The notes: generated by a model not told the origin, from the sequence alone. A stretch of DNA of 64,000 nt from Thalassotalea sp. PP2-459 (GCF_001913705.1 NZ_MKQD01000034.1:124001-188000); one strand, 5' to 3'. Positions 8,250 to 17,818 are shown, numbered from the stretch's first letter. Program-made: numbers and translations.

Positions 8250-10289
8250 ATGGAATTTATTGGATTTGTTGGTTTTGTCTTAAGCTTTATTGCTTATGTT
8301 ATTTTTACTTTCCTATTAGTTGCGGCACGTAACACACAACTACTTGCTCGTTGGACAATTGTTTCCGTATTAACGACCACGGTTGCCTCTGCCTTGGCGG
8401 CTTTGCAAATTAAACTTGGCTTTGGTTTACAGTGGGTACTGTTAGCTGACGGCTTAAAAGTGGCCTCTTGGGCGATTTTGGTGCTGATATGTAATACTGA
8501 GCTAACTTCAATTCGCCAGTTATTATCAAATTACCATATTAGGCAATATGTTAGCGTTTGGTCAGCATTAATGTTGGTCTGTTGGTTAGCGTCTTTCTTA
8601 TTAAACTATTCTTATGAATACATTTATCTACTGTTCATTGTACTAAACCTTTGGAGCTTAGTACTGATGGAGCAGTTATATCGCAGTGCTGATGATCAAA
8701 TTCGCTGGGCAATATGGCCGTTAATTATCGCGTTAGCGAGTATCGCGATATTTGATTTTGTTATGTATGCCCAAGCAACAATGGTGGGGAGTATTGATTT
8801 CGATTTTTGGTTTAGTCGTGGCTATATCGCGGTTGCAGTGTTGCCGTTACTCTTGGTAAGTACCAGAAGAATCAAAAATGGCTCTGTACGTATTTTTGTG
8901 TCAAGACAAGTCGTTTTTTATAGCTCCATTTTAATGATGGCCGGGGTATATTTATTGATCATGGCGCTTGCCGGCTATGTGATTAATTATGTTGGTGGCG
9001 AATGGGGTAGTGTCGTTAGTATTGGCTTTTTAATGCTCAGTGGTATTGTATTAGTCGCGCTATTGATCACAGAATCACTTAGACGAAAGCTTAAAGTTTT
9101 TATTGCGAAAAACTTTTTTGCTAATCGTTATGAGTACCGTGATGAATGGCTAAATCTCATCGAAAAAATAGAAACAACCAACGCAGAAAGTTATTATCAA
9201 ATGGCAACATCTATTATGATGTCAAAACTCAATGCCCATAGCGGTGCCATTGTTAAACGTAAAAGCGATTTACATTTCGATAATAAATACTCTCACGGTT
9301 TAAAACTGACCGAAGCATTTGACTTACAACTGACGTTTATTAGCCAATTTTGTCAGAAAAAAGGTTGGATTATTGATGTTGAAGAGTATGAAATTACCCC
9401 GACAATGTACCCAGAATTGAACCTTGATTTAGATTTATGCCAAAGCTTTGATGTACGCTTTATTATCCCAATTTTTATTGGTAAAGCTTTTTATGGTTTG
9501 TTTTTAATTGGCGACATCAATGAAATGAAGCAACTTAATTGGGAAGACAGAGACTTGCTTTTTGCCGTGTCTAAACAATTAGGCAATTTTATTTCTTTGA
9601 ATGAAGCAAATGACGAGCTGGCAGAATCAAAACAGTTTGACGCATTTAACCGGATGTCAGCCTTTTTAGTGCATGATTTAAAAAATGTGCAAGCGCAATT
9701 AGCGTTAATTACGACAAATGCGGAAAAACACCGAGATAACCCTGAGTTCGTTGACGATGTGTTTGAAACGGTTGAATCTGCAACAGATAGGCTAGGTAAA
9801 GTACTTTCTCAATTGCGTAATAAACGCGTAGAAAAATCTACAGATTCCGAGATTGATCTGGTTGAGTTACTTGAAAAAGTTGTGGAACAACGTAATGTAG
9901 AAAAACCGTTAGTGATAATTAAACAGGCGGTGCCAACAAAGCTGGCAACTAATGAAGAAAAATTACATTCGGTATTAAATCACTTGGTTCAAAATGCGCA
10001 AGAAGCAAGTAGCGAAGACACAACCGTAGAATTATCACTAAATAATAATAAAAATATTGTCACCATCACTATCACTGATCAAGGTTCTGGTATGAGTGAA
10101 GACTTTATAAAGTACCGATTATTTAAGCCGTTTGATACCACAAAGGGCAATGCTGGTATGGGAATTGGTGTATATGAAGCGAAACAGTTTATTGAGAGTG
10201 TGTCTGGCACGATAGCGGTCAAAAGTACCGAACATTCAGGCACAACATTTACTATTCAATTACCTATTAATGCAACAGATAATGAATAA
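8250..10289 (+). CDS. prsK: PEP-CTERM/XrtA system sensor histidine kinase PrsK
   Basis: This is a membrane sensor kinase paired with PrsR in exosortase-A genomes. The first 280 or so residues hold about eight hydrophobic helices; a GAF-like region follows (about 310-440), then the kinase core. The phosphoacceptor is His475 in FLVHDLKN. The N box is LVQNAQEAS, G1 is DQGSGMSEDF and G2 is NAGMGIGVYEAKQF, so the ATP-binding domain is intact. The length of 679 residues fits PrsK. It starts 2 bases after the RND pump stop and is followed 24 bases later by prsR. Known family members are associated with control of PEP-CTERM and exopolysaccharide genes; the signal sensed is unknown. Confidence 0.9.
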   Translation: MEFIGFVGFVLSFIAYVIFTFLLVAARNTQLLARWTIVSVLTTTVASALAALQIKLGFGLQWVLLADGLKVASWAILVLICNTELTSIRQLLSNYHIRQYVSVWSALMLVCWLASFLLNYSYEYIYLLFIVLNLWSLVLMEQLYRSADDQIRWAIWPLIIALASIAIFDFVMYAQATMVGSIDFDFWFSRGYIAVAVLPLLLVSTRRIKNGSVRIFVSRQVVFYSSILMMAGVYLLIMALAGYVINYVGGEWGSVVSIGFLMLSGIVLVALLITESLRRKLKVFIAKNFFANRYEYRDEWLNLIEKIETTNAESYYQMATSIMMSKLNAHSGAIVKRKSDLHFDNKYSHGLKLTEAFDLQLTFISQFCQKKGWIIDVEEYEITPTMYPELNLDLDLCQSFDVRFIIPIFIGKAFYGLFLIGDINEMKQLNWEDRDLLFAVSKQLGNFISLNEANDELAESKQFDAFNRMSAFLVHDLKNVQAQLALITTNAEKHRDNPEFVDDVFETVESATDRLGKVLSQLRNKRVEKSTDSEIDLVELLEKVVEQRNVEKPLVIIKQAVPTKLATNEEKLHSVLNHLVQNAQEASSEDTTVELSLNNNKNIVTITITDQGSGMSEDFIKYRLFKPFDTTKGNAGMGIGVYEAKQFIESVSGTIAVKSTEHSGTTFTIQLPINATDNE

Positions 10290-10313
10290 ACAGGAAGAGC
10301 AAGGATTTATTTC

Positions 10314-11666
10314 ATGGAAAAGCTACTAATCGTCGATGATGATAAAGGAATACAAAAACAATTAAAATGGAGCTTGTCTGATTACGAATCAATTTTAGCA
10401 GCGGATCGTGAAAGCGCGATAGCAGCTGTACGTCGCCATGAACCTAAAGTTGTGACATTAGATTTAGGCCTACCGCCTGATGCTGCAAATGCATCAGAAG
10501 GGTTAGCGGCATTAGATGAAATATTGCGTATAGCGCCGCATACTAAAGTGATTGTTATTACTGGCAATGATGATCGAGAAAATGCCCTTAAAGCGATTTC
10601 AATGGGAGCGTATGATTTTTATCAAAAGCCGATAGAGCCAGAAGTTATTAATGTTATTGTCGCTCGCGCATTTAGTGTGGCGTCGATAGAAGAAGAAAAC
10701 CGCCTAATGCGGGCTGTTGGTGGTAATGACATTGGTATTGTTGGCAATAGCAGCAGTATTGAACGATTACGTACTATGGTTAAACGTATCGCTCCAACGC
10801 AAATTACGGCCTTATTATTAGGTGAAAGTGGCACCGGTAAAGAAGTCACCGCCAACGCGATACATATTGCTAGCGAACGTAGTAAAAAACCTTTTATTGC
10901 GATTAACTGTGCGTCAATTCCTGAAACACTCCTAGAAAGCGAGTTGTTTGGTTTTGAAAAAGGAGCTTTTACTGGAGCAGTACGCACCACAAAAGGTAAA
11001 ATTGAATGTGCAGAAGGCGGCACCCTCTTTTTAGACGAAATTGGTGACATGCCCTTTAACTTGCAAGCGAAACTCTTGCGGTTCCTACAAGAAAAGAAAA
11101 TAGAACGATTAGGTGGTCGACAAGAGATAGACGTTGATGTACGTGTGGTATGTGCGACGAATCAAAACCTTGAAGAAATGGTTGCTGAAAAACAGTTTCG
11201 TGAAGATCTGTTTTATCGGGTGAGTGAAATTACCTTAAATATTCCGCCATTGAGAGAGCGCGAGGAAGACACCTTAATATTGGCTCAGTTTTTTTTGCAA
11301 CGCTATGCGCAAGAGTATAAATCTAACGTAAAAAGCTTTGCTGATGATGCGTTAGATGCAATCAGACATCATAGATGGCCAGGCAATATTCGTGAGTTAC
11401 AAAATAAAGTAAAAAGCTCTGTGATCATGGCAACAGGCACTCAAGTCACCGCAATTGATTTAGGCTTTTTTGATCATGACGGACAAGCATTACAGTTAGA
11501 TTTAAACTTACGCAAAGTACGTGAACAAGCAGAATCTATTGCGATTCAAAAAGCACATGCGTTGACTGAAGGAAATATGTCTAAATGCGCAGAACTGTTG
11601 GGGGTTACAAGACCAACGTTGTACTCGTTAATTGAAAAATATTCATTAACTATTGGCGCAGAATAA
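10314..11666 (+). CDS. prsR: PEP-CTERM/XrtA system response regulator PrsR (sigma-54 activator)
   Basis: This is a 450-residue NtrC-type activator. The receiver domain has the acidic pocket DDD at 8-10 and phosphoacceptor Asp50 (VTLDLGLPP). The AAA+ domain has Walker A GESGTGKE at 170-177 and the sigma-54-contacting loop GAFTGA at 217-222. The C-terminal Fis-type helix-turn-helix reads AELLGVTRPTLYSLIEKY. All parts needed for phosphorylation-dependent activation of sigma-54 promoters are present. With prsK it forms a two-component pair whose usual targets are exosortase-A, PEP-CTERM or polysaccharide genes. It is followed by a strong hairpin terminator. A GGAAGAGCAAGG stretch upstream supports this start. 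Confidence 0.9.
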   Translation: MEKLLIVDDDKGIQKQLKWSLSDYESILAADRESAIAAVRRHEPKVVTLDLGLPPDAANASEGLAALDEILRIAPHTKVIVITGNDDRENALKAISMGAYDFYQKPIEPEVINVIVARAFSVASIEEENRLMRAVGGNDIGIVGNSSSIERLRTMVKRIAPTQITALLLGESGTGKEVTANAIHIASERSKKPFIAINCASIPETLLESELFGFEKGAFTGAVRTTKGKIECAEGGTLFLDEIGDMPFNLQAKLLRFLQEKKIERLGGRQEIDVDVRVVCATNQNLEEMVAEKQFREDLFYRVSEITLNIPPLREREEDTLILAQFFLQRYAQEYKSNVKSFADDALDAIRHHRWPGNIRELQNKVKSSVIMATGTQVTAIDLGFFDHDGQALQLDLNLRKVREQAESIAIQKAHALTEGNMSKCAELLGVTRPTLYSLIEKYSLTIGAE

Positions 11667-11683
11667 CAAGTAAACGTGTTATC

Positions 11684-11717
11684 AAAGGGTAGTATCAAAT
11701 ATTGATACTACCCTTTT
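11684..11717. terminator. Bidirectional intrinsic terminator between prsR and the phytase gene
   Basis: A perfect 15-bp stem (11684-11698 with 11702-11716) around a 3-base loop is followed by TTTT on the plus strand and preceded by AAA, so it can end transcripts from both converging operons. Confidence 0.85.
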
Positions 11718-11767
11718 AACTCTCGCTAAGTGACTAAATACTTAATTGAGTTGGTATTAGCCCTGTT

Positions 11768-13660
11768 TTACTGAGCAGCTACTTTTGAGTTTATCCACTT
11801 TTTAAGTAATGACCCATCTACAAATTTGAAGTTTTGCGGCCTTTTTGGCATAACATTATGACCATCTTGCACGACAAGTAACCCATCTGGATGTTGACTA
11901 CCCAAAGCGACGCTAGTAACAGCTAATCCATCGGTTTCCGATGCACCATCTATCCGATTGTTTAGATCTGCTGAAATACGAAATACGCCTAAAAAGCTGT
12001 TGTTTTGATCAATAGCATAAACAGCGTAACGATTATTTCCTTGGCTAGATACAATCAAGTAATGGTTACTGGCAACTGTATATAGCCCCATACCTTCAAT
12101 ATCAGCCTTTACACCGTTATGTAAACCTATAATGAACTCGCTCGATTGCGTTGAATCAATGTGTTTTAGCCAAATACCCGTTGCTTCTTCACCATAAAAT
12201 AACCGCGCTGTTTTATCATCAACCACGCACCCCTCAGGCTGAGAAGGTACACGCCACTCCATCACCTTTTTGCCTTTTATCATAGGTGAATCGAAGCTTA
12301 GTTGATATTGCTGAAAGCGGCCATCAGTATCATTAATCCAAACGGAGATCTGTTCATTTATGTTGCTCATACATAAGCCATAAGGATCTGTTAAATCAGT
12401 TTTAATGTCGTTAATAAAGGTAGCGTGTCCCGTCGCTTTATCTATGGTAAAAAGGCTGATGCTATTAGTAGTGCGATTACTTGCAGCTGCGATATCAACA
12501 CGTTTACCTGCAAAATGTATATCGTACCGAATATCAATATTATTAATACGGCCAATAGGGATGCTTTGTTTACGTTTTCCTGTTAGATCATAAGTATTTA
12601 AGCCAAACTTTTTATCGGTTGTAAAGATGATACTTTGCGCTGAATTTTCACTATTTACCCAAATTGCGGGGTCGTCTGCCGCATCACCATAAGCGTTTAC
12701 GGGTTGTGTTTGTGCGAAAGGTGTTAATGATTCAATAACGTCTGTTTCGTGTAAAACAGGTGGCATGATAGTGTGCCACTGCGATGCAATAATTGAGCTA
12801 CTTTTGTCATCAAACATAAATGCCTGTAACTTATCGCCGTTACGATATAGCTGTATCGTTTTTGGTGAAATGTCCTTGGGTAAAGGCTTTTCGATAAGTG
12901 TTTGGTTTCTACTATGATAATACCAAAATGTATTTACATCAGGGGAAACTATAGCAATATCACCTTCTGAGGTAGTGTCAATATACTCGACTTCTAACCC
13001 TTGTGGTAAGGCTATCAGTTCACGTACAACTTCATGCTCAGGATCTGTGGAGTATTGCCACACCCCAATATTTTCTTCTGCTATTAGCAGTGTTTGTTGC
13101 TGATCATCAACTGCACAAGCGTTAATATTAGGCCCAACAGCGAATTGATTTATCTCAATGGGGGCTAACAAGCGACTTTTATTATATACGTTGTAATGTG
13201 TTGCTATTCCTTGGGAATCGACAGTAAATAAATCGATTTGTGAACGACTTCTTTGTAAACACATTGCTTCGAATGAAGTCATTAAAGGCTTAAATTGTTG
13301 TTTAATGGTTAACAACGGGGTATTGAGATTAACACTTATTAGCAGTATCTCACCGCTATCAACATCGAGTGTTGCTATGATACCCTCGCTATTTTGAGAC
13401 GGTAACCATCGAAAATCTAAATGTTCAGCGTTTCGTGAAATAATACTCAATGCTTGATAGTTTTCATCTAATAAAGCAATACCTTGAGACTCATTAATGG
13501 CTAAAAAGTAGTGAGTGTTACTATTTGATTTAGCAATTTTTGTGAAGAACTGAGAGCTTTTAGCCCAATTATTTTGCTCAGCTGATAAACAATGAGGCGT
13601 GATTAACAGCACAAAAGATAATATGCATAGCGTATAAAAAAACTTTATGTAACTTGCCAT
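11768..13660 (-). CDS. Beta-propeller phytase (3-phytase type), secreted
   Basis: The enzyme would remove phosphate from phytate (inositol hexakisphosphate) with calcium. The N-terminus is a signal peptide (LCILSFVLLITPHCLSA). The C-terminal half, from about residue 310, shows the beta-propeller phytase pattern: DAADDPAIWVN, FTTDKKFGLNTYDL, VDIAAASNRTTNSI, DIEGMGLY and GNNRYAVY. The N-terminal half looks like a second, divergent propeller, so at 630 residues this is a dual-domain form rather than the roughly 350-380 residue single-domain enzyme. The gene begins 2 bases after the metallophosphoesterase stop, so the two are translationally close. The operon has a TonB receptor at its head, which suggests hydrolysis in the periplasm or at the surface followed by uptake. 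Confidence 0.88.
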   Translation of the reverse strand: MASYIKFFYTLCILSFVLLITPHCLSAEQNNWAKSSQFFTKIAKSNSNTHYFLAINESQGIALLDENYQALSIISRNAEHLDFRWLPSQNSEGIIATLDVDSGEILLISVNLNTPLLTIKQQFKPLMTSFEAMCLQRSRSQIDLFTVDSQGIATHYNVYNKSRLLAPIEINQFAVGPNINACAVDDQQQTLLIAEENIGVWQYSTDPEHEVVRELIALPQGLEVEYIDTTSEGDIAIVSPDVNTFWYYHSRNQTLIEKPLPKDISPKTIQLYRNGDKLQAFMFDDKSSSIIASQWHTIMPPVLHETDVIESLTPFAQTQPVNAYGDAADDPAIWVNSENSAQSIIFTTDKKFGLNTYDLTGKRKQSIPIGRINNIDIRYDIHFAGKRVDIAAASNRTTNSISLFTIDKATGHATFINDIKTDLTDPYGLCMSNINEQISVWINDTDGRFQQYQLSFDSPMIKGKKVMEWRVPSQPEGCVVDDKTARLFYGEEATGIWLKHIDSTQSSEFIIGLHNGVKADIEGMGLYTVASNHYLIVSSQGNNRYAVYAIDQNNSFLGVFRISADLNNRIDGASETDGLAVTSVALGSQHPDGLLVVQDGHNVMPKRPQNFKFVDGSLLKKWINSKVAAQ

Positions 13661-13662
13661 GA

Positions 13663-14625
13663 TTATAGTGCCTTATTACGTTTATAACGGTAGATAATTT
13701 TGCCTTGATGATCGATAAACTGGACTAAAAGTGCTTTTTTATTTATGGCTACAGCAGCAAATCCACCTGTGGCTTTTGCAAATTTAGTGAATTTTCGTTG
13801 CGCAACGGGTCGCACCTCTGAGCCGCCACCAGAAATGAAATGATCAACGGTAGTGTGTTGTGGTTTATTGTGTTGCATGTCATGTTCGTGACCTGCGAAA
13901 TATGCATCTACCTGATACTTTTCTAATATTGGTTCAAGTACTTGCTGAATTTCACTGGTTTTTCCAAAACGTTTACCGCTTGAGTAGAGTGGATGATGGC
14001 CGATGACTACTTTCCAATCGGCGGTCGTCGTAGCAAGCTGTTGGGTTATCCAGTGTAGCTGTTTTGCCGCATCCTGCTTCTGTGTTTCAGCATACTTAGC
14101 TTCGTTTTTATAAGCGGGGTTCAATGGGCTAGTATCAATGAATAAGTAAAGGATTTCTGTACCGTCCTTCAATACGGTGGTTTTCGCGTAGTATTGCTCA
14201 GGCATTTGCCAGCGACGGCTAACGTCAGAGTAATCAATTTGTGCTTGCCAGTTGCCACGATAGTCATGGTTTCCTAGCGTTGGATACCAATCAACGAATA
14301 AATGTGGGCCATGATAAATATTTTCAAAGGCGGTTACCCAGTAAGGATCCTGTATTGAAGCTATACCATTATCATAAAAATTATCGCCTGTCGTTGTGAT
14401 AAAATCAGGATCAATTTGATAAGCGGCGATGTCCATCCATTTTGCAACATCACGTTGATAGAAGTGGCCGTTTCGTCCCCAGTCGCCTAACACAAAAAAG
14501 TGTTGACCTTTTTCAAATGCAGCAAGTTGCGCTATATGGTTGCGCTGGTAATGTTCACTGTTATACACATCGGCATAGGCACTAAGGCTTAATAGGAACA
14601 ATACACTAAAAATAACGTTTTTCAT
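13663..14625 (-). CDS. Secreted purple-acid-phosphatase-like metallophosphoesterase
   Basis: This calcineurin-fold phosphatase has every metal motif in order: GDWG, GDNFYDNG, GNHDY, GHHPLYS and GHEHD. That matches small (about 35 kDa) tartrate-resistant/purple acid phosphatases. The chosen ATG at 14625 gives the signal peptide MKNVIFSVLFLLSLSAYA and has GAGAG five bases upstream; a TTG at 14637 in the same frame would consume that ribosome site. It probably removes phosphate from partly dephosphorylated inositol phosphates or other monoesters released by the phytase encoded next. It sits between the TonB receptor and the phytase gene on the same strand. The substrate range is inferred. Confidence 0.85.
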   Translation of the reverse strand: MKNVIFSVLFLLSLSAYADVYNSEHYQRNHIAQLAAFEKGQHFFVLGDWGRNGHFYQRDVAKWMDIAAYQIDPDFITTTGDNFYDNGIASIQDPYWVTAFENIYHGPHLFVDWYPTLGNHDYRGNWQAQIDYSDVSRRWQMPEQYYAKTTVLKDGTEILYLFIDTSPLNPAYKNEAKYAETQKQDAAKQLHWITQQLATTTADWKVVIGHHPLYSSGKRFGKTSEIQQVLEPILEKYQVDAYFAGHEHDMQHNKPQHTTVDHFISGGGSEVRPVAQRKFTKFAKATGGFAAVAINKKALLVQFIDHQGKIIYRYKRNKAL

Positions 14626-14642
14626 TTCTTCTCTCAAAAAGT

Positions 14643-14662
14643 AAAAAGGGGCTAAGCCCTTT
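14643..14662 (-). terminator. Weak hairpin with T-run before the metallophosphoesterase gene
   Basis: On the minus strand AAAGGG and CCCTTT form a 6-bp stem with a 6-base loop, followed by further T residues. It could act as an attenuator between the receptor and the two hydrolase genes. The short stem makes it weak. Confidence 0.35.
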
Positions 14663-14838
14663 AGGGTCTGTTGATCTTTCGAGATTAAATTTAGTTGAAC
14701 CCCGAGGGCAGCGTTTTATGTCATTTATACGTCGTTATTGCTCTCTCATGTGGAATAACCACACTTTTAATCGCAATGCCTTGTCTAAATACCCATAAAC
14801 TGCTGCAAAAATAAACACGAAAAATCAACAGATCCTAG
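14662..14838. repeat. MITE-like element with ~21-bp terminal inverted repeats flanked by TA
   Basis: The left end at 14663-14683 (AGGGTCTGTTGATCTTTCGAG) and the right end at 14816-14837 are inverted copies. The core AGG(G/A)TCTGTTGAT has one mismatch in 13, and the next bases match apart from a one-base indel. Each end abuts TA, as expected for a target duplication of IS630/Tc1-mariner type, though TA could also be part of the repeat. The interior of about 130 bp codes for nothing and holds a small hairpin (TGTGG/CCACA). It lies between the TonB receptor and the metallophosphoesterase in the phytate operon. Confidence 0.6.
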
Positions 14839-14859
14839 AATTTTATAAACAGTTAACAA

Positions 14860-17547
14860 TTACATTTGCCAACGGAAACCAAGCTCTAAAGTTCGGCCAT
14901 ATTCTTCATATTGCGCATTTCTATTTCGTTTATCAAAATAGTGATAGAATGGTTCATTGGTTAAATTAACAATATTAAAATACAGTGTGATTTGTTCGTT
15001 TAGATAATATTTTGAAGTGAAATCAAGTTGTTGATGTTCGTCTTCCATACGCAACATTTCACCATCAATTTCTTCAAAATTTTCACTTTTATGTGCCATG
15101 GTTAAGCGTAGATTTACTGTGTCAGTTTCATAACCCAAAGTGAAATTCATGATAGTGTCTGATTGATTAGGTAAACGTGTTTCGTAACGTTCGCCATTTA
15201 AAAAAGTAACCGCATCGGAATCAGAAAATGTACCGTTTGCAGCCAGTAATAAGCCATTGTCAAAGGCTTTTACCCAAGATAACTCAATACCTTTTAAGTT
15301 GGCGCTTTCACCATTTATTGGCTGTATTACTTCGTCAAAACCTTGCCATGCAGGTGTGTCAGATACATCTGCGAATACAACGAAGTTATCAATTTCTTTA
15401 TAGAATATTCCTGCCGACATAATGCCAATATGGCCTGGGTAGTATTCGACAGTGAAATCAAGGTTGGTTGATTCGTATGGCTTTAAGTCAGGGTTACCCA
15501 CCTCTGCTTCGCGCTCAGTTACGATGTCACCATCGTCTTCTTCTGTTTTACTTTCAATAATTTGAAAGGCTGCTGCATCTTCAAAATTAGGACGAGAAAT
15601 TGTTTCGCTAAAGGCCGCCCGTGCGATGAGCTTATCTGAAAACTCATAACGTAAGTTTATGCTAGGCAGTAAATGTGAATAATCTTTGTCGACGTGCCAA
15701 TCGGTATTAACCACTTGTTCAATATCTGATATTTCATCTTCAATGAGTTCTACACGCATCCCTTGAGTACTGAAATCGGTATTTTCGTAACGTAAACCCG
15801 CAACAATGCGCAATTTATCTATATCGACTTTTGTCATTAAATAGGCGGCAAAAATATCTTCATTTGAGACATAAGAGGCGCCGTTAGATTCTAATTCAGA
15901 GTCGAGTTCAGCTCGTGATAATGAGCTACGATTATCGTTAAAATAAAGGCGTAACGCTTCACGACTAAGAGCCGGGCCAAATTGACCTAAACCCCAATCG
16001 GGTGATTTTCCTTGAAAGTCACTACCTAACAGGTCATCAAAGTCGCCATCAAAAATAGCAATGTTTGCATCTGCTGTTTTTTCACGACGACGGTATTTAG
16101 CACCCGTTTTGACTTCACCAATATATTGGCCAAAAGAGACTTGGCGGCTAAGGTCAAACTTGAAGCTTACTTCTGTATCTTCTGCTTGATTATCTTCAAA
16201 TGCGACTTCATCTAATTCATAAAGTGACAAATCTGTCGCTGAGCTATCTTGAGTCACGATGGGAATTTGTGTCTCTAAGTCGGCACTTATGCTGCTGTTT
16301 TCAGTTACAAAGTCATAATAAAGTGCACTAGGTTCATTTTCATCAGACTTTGCATAGCCAAATTGATAATCTACGTTCCATAAATCAATAATATGTTCAC
16401 CGCCAGCGGCGACACTTAATATGGTTTGAGTTTCTTTTCTATCTTTAGTACCTGCGACAATTTCAGAGTCTTCTCCGTCGAAGGTAAAAGTATTCGCTAA
16501 GCGAAATTCATCGTCTGAGAATTTGCTGTACATAGTGCGAAGAAAGTAAGAATGATTAAAATCTGGGCGATAATCAATATTGACGGCACTGCCAAGGCGT
16601 TCACGTGTGATATCATAAAAACGTTGTTCTACTTCATCTTCACCATTCGACTCGATATTGTCAGATCCAAACTCGCGATTTTGCCAAGACACTGCAGCTG
16701 CAACACCTAGCGTATCATTGAAAAGACGAGTGAAACTGCCAGATAATTTGGGGCTATTGTCATCACGTAAGTTATTTTGGCTGAGTTGGCCGCTGATGGT
16801 AGCGCTATCGCCATTACGATCAAAGGCACTAACACTACGCACTTCCACGGTACCACCTATAGCGTCGCCGTCCATATCGGCAGTAACAGATTTCGAAACA
16901 GCCAGTGTTTGGATTAGCTCTGATGGAATAACATCAAGTGCTACTGAACGAACGCCACCCTCAGGTGAAGGAACATTCAAACCATTAATTGTGACATTAT
17001 TCAGATTAGGGTCTATACCGCGAATACCGACAAAGCGTCCTTCACCTTGATCTCTTTCAATTGACAAGCCTGGTAAACGTTGTAAAGATTCAGCGGCATT
17101 TTGATCGGGAAATTGACCGATAGCGTCTGCTGACACGATCGAACGAATGCTGTCAGCCACACGCTTTTGGTTAATAGCACTTGCTTGACCTGAACGTTGT
17201 GCTCGCACGTACACTTCTTCTATACCTGTATTTGATAAGGTTAGTGTTAGTGGTGCATTGTCGCCGGCTGTTACATTAATCACTTTAATTAACGGTTTTG
17301 CGCCGACATAAGTCACTTTTAGTGTGTACTGGCCAACGGGTAATTGTTTAAAATTAAAACTACCACTTAAGTTGGTTTGAGTTTTTACGTTAAGTTCTTC
17401 AATTTCGATGCTTGCGCCAGCAAAAACTCGGCTATTGGCTGAGTCTGTCACCTTACCAACAATGGTTGATGATAATTGCTCAGCAAAAGCATTCGTTGAA
17501 AGCGCTGCTGCACAGGCAAACGCTAAAACAGAAAGTTTGGCTTTCAT
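14860..17547 (-). CDS. TonB-dependent receptor with N-terminal carboxypeptidase-regulatory-like domain (phytate operon)
   Basis: This 895-residue outer-membrane receptor starts with a signal peptide (VLAFACAAALSTNAFA) and a CarboxypepD_reg-like domain (about residues 27-110). The plug has FPDQNAAESLQRLPG, SIERDQGEGRFVGIRG and DMDGDAIGGTVEVRS; the barrel ends in GRTLELGFRWQM. These are marks of the large Alteromonadales and Caulobacter-like receptors often used for carbohydrates and other non-siderophore ligands. It heads the operon with a phosphatase and a phytase, and a Pho-box candidate lies in its promoter. The likely ligand is therefore phytate or another organophosphate; that is inference from context. 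It could also be a receptor for a degradation product. Confidence 0.88.
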   Translation of the reverse strand: MKAKLSVLAFACAAALSTNAFAEQLSSTIVGKVTDSANSRVFAGASIEIEELNVKTQTNLSGSFNFKQLPVGQYTLKVTYVGAKPLIKVINVTAGDNAPLTLTLSNTGIEEVYVRAQRSGQASAINQKRVADSIRSIVSADAIGQFPDQNAAESLQRLPGLSIERDQGEGRFVGIRGIDPNLNNVTINGLNVPSPEGGVRSVALDVIPSELIQTLAVSKSVTADMDGDAIGGTVEVRSVSAFDRNGDSATISGQLSQNNLRDDNSPKLSGSFTRLFNDTLGVAAAVSWQNREFGSDNIESNGEDEVEQRFYDITRERLGSAVNIDYRPDFNHSYFLRTMYSKFSDDEFRLANTFTFDGEDSEIVAGTKDRKETQTILSVAAGGEHIIDLWNVDYQFGYAKSDENEPSALYYDFVTENSSISADLETQIPIVTQDSSATDLSLYELDEVAFEDNQAEDTEVSFKFDLSRQVSFGQYIGEVKTGAKYRRREKTADANIAIFDGDFDDLLGSDFQGKSPDWGLGQFGPALSREALRLYFNDNRSSLSRAELDSELESNGASYVSNEDIFAAYLMTKVDIDKLRIVAGLRYENTDFSTQGMRVELIEDEISDIEQVVNTDWHVDKDYSHLLPSINLRYEFSDKLIARAAFSETISRPNFEDAAAFQIIESKTEEDDGDIVTEREAEVGNPDLKPYESTNLDFTVEYYPGHIGIMSAGIFYKEIDNFVVFADVSDTPAWQGFDEVIQPINGESANLKGIELSWVKAFDNGLLLAANGTFSDSDAVTFLNGERYETRLPNQSDTIMNFTLGYETDTVNLRLTMAHKSENFEEIDGEMLRMEDEHQQLDFTSKYYLNEQITLYFNIVNLTNEPFYHYFDKRNRNAQYEEYGRTLELGFRWQM

Positions 17548-17588
17548 TGTATGTTCCCAGTTATTGTGTTGTTTTTAAGTTGCCGACA

Positions 17589-17621
17589 ATATAGGAAGTG
17601 AAAATGACAGTTTGGTTACGG
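17589..17621 (-). promoter_or_regulatory. Pho-box candidate and -10 element of the phytate operon
   Basis: On the minus strand two 7-base units 11 bases apart read CCGTAAC-CAAA-CTGTCAT at 17621-17604. The second matches the PhoB half-site CTGTCAT exactly and the first is degenerate. Nine bases later comes TATATT (17594-17589), a good -10. A Pho box replacing the -35 about 10 bp before -10 is the standard layout of PhoB-activated promoters. The transcript would lead into the TonB receptor, phosphatase and phytase genes. Confidence 0.55.
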
Positions 17622-17818
17622 ACCTTTCGGAAGGCCGCTGAATTTAACTCAATACCGCATAATTTAGGCCTGTTTAATACTTTTTAGAGCCAATTGTACC
17701 TTTGAGTAATCTATTGATTTTTATGGTGTATTAACAACTAACTATGTTGTTGTCATTAAACTTTAACCGTTTTCTTTATTTGTGTGAGCTAAACTGACCT
17801 GCAAAAAGTGAGTGGTTC

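Noticed and set aside
14860-17547. Several plus-strand frames of 60-130 codons opposite the TonB receptor
   Set aside because: They are antisense shadows without ribosome sites or recognisable domains; the same applies to antisense frames elsewhere in the window.
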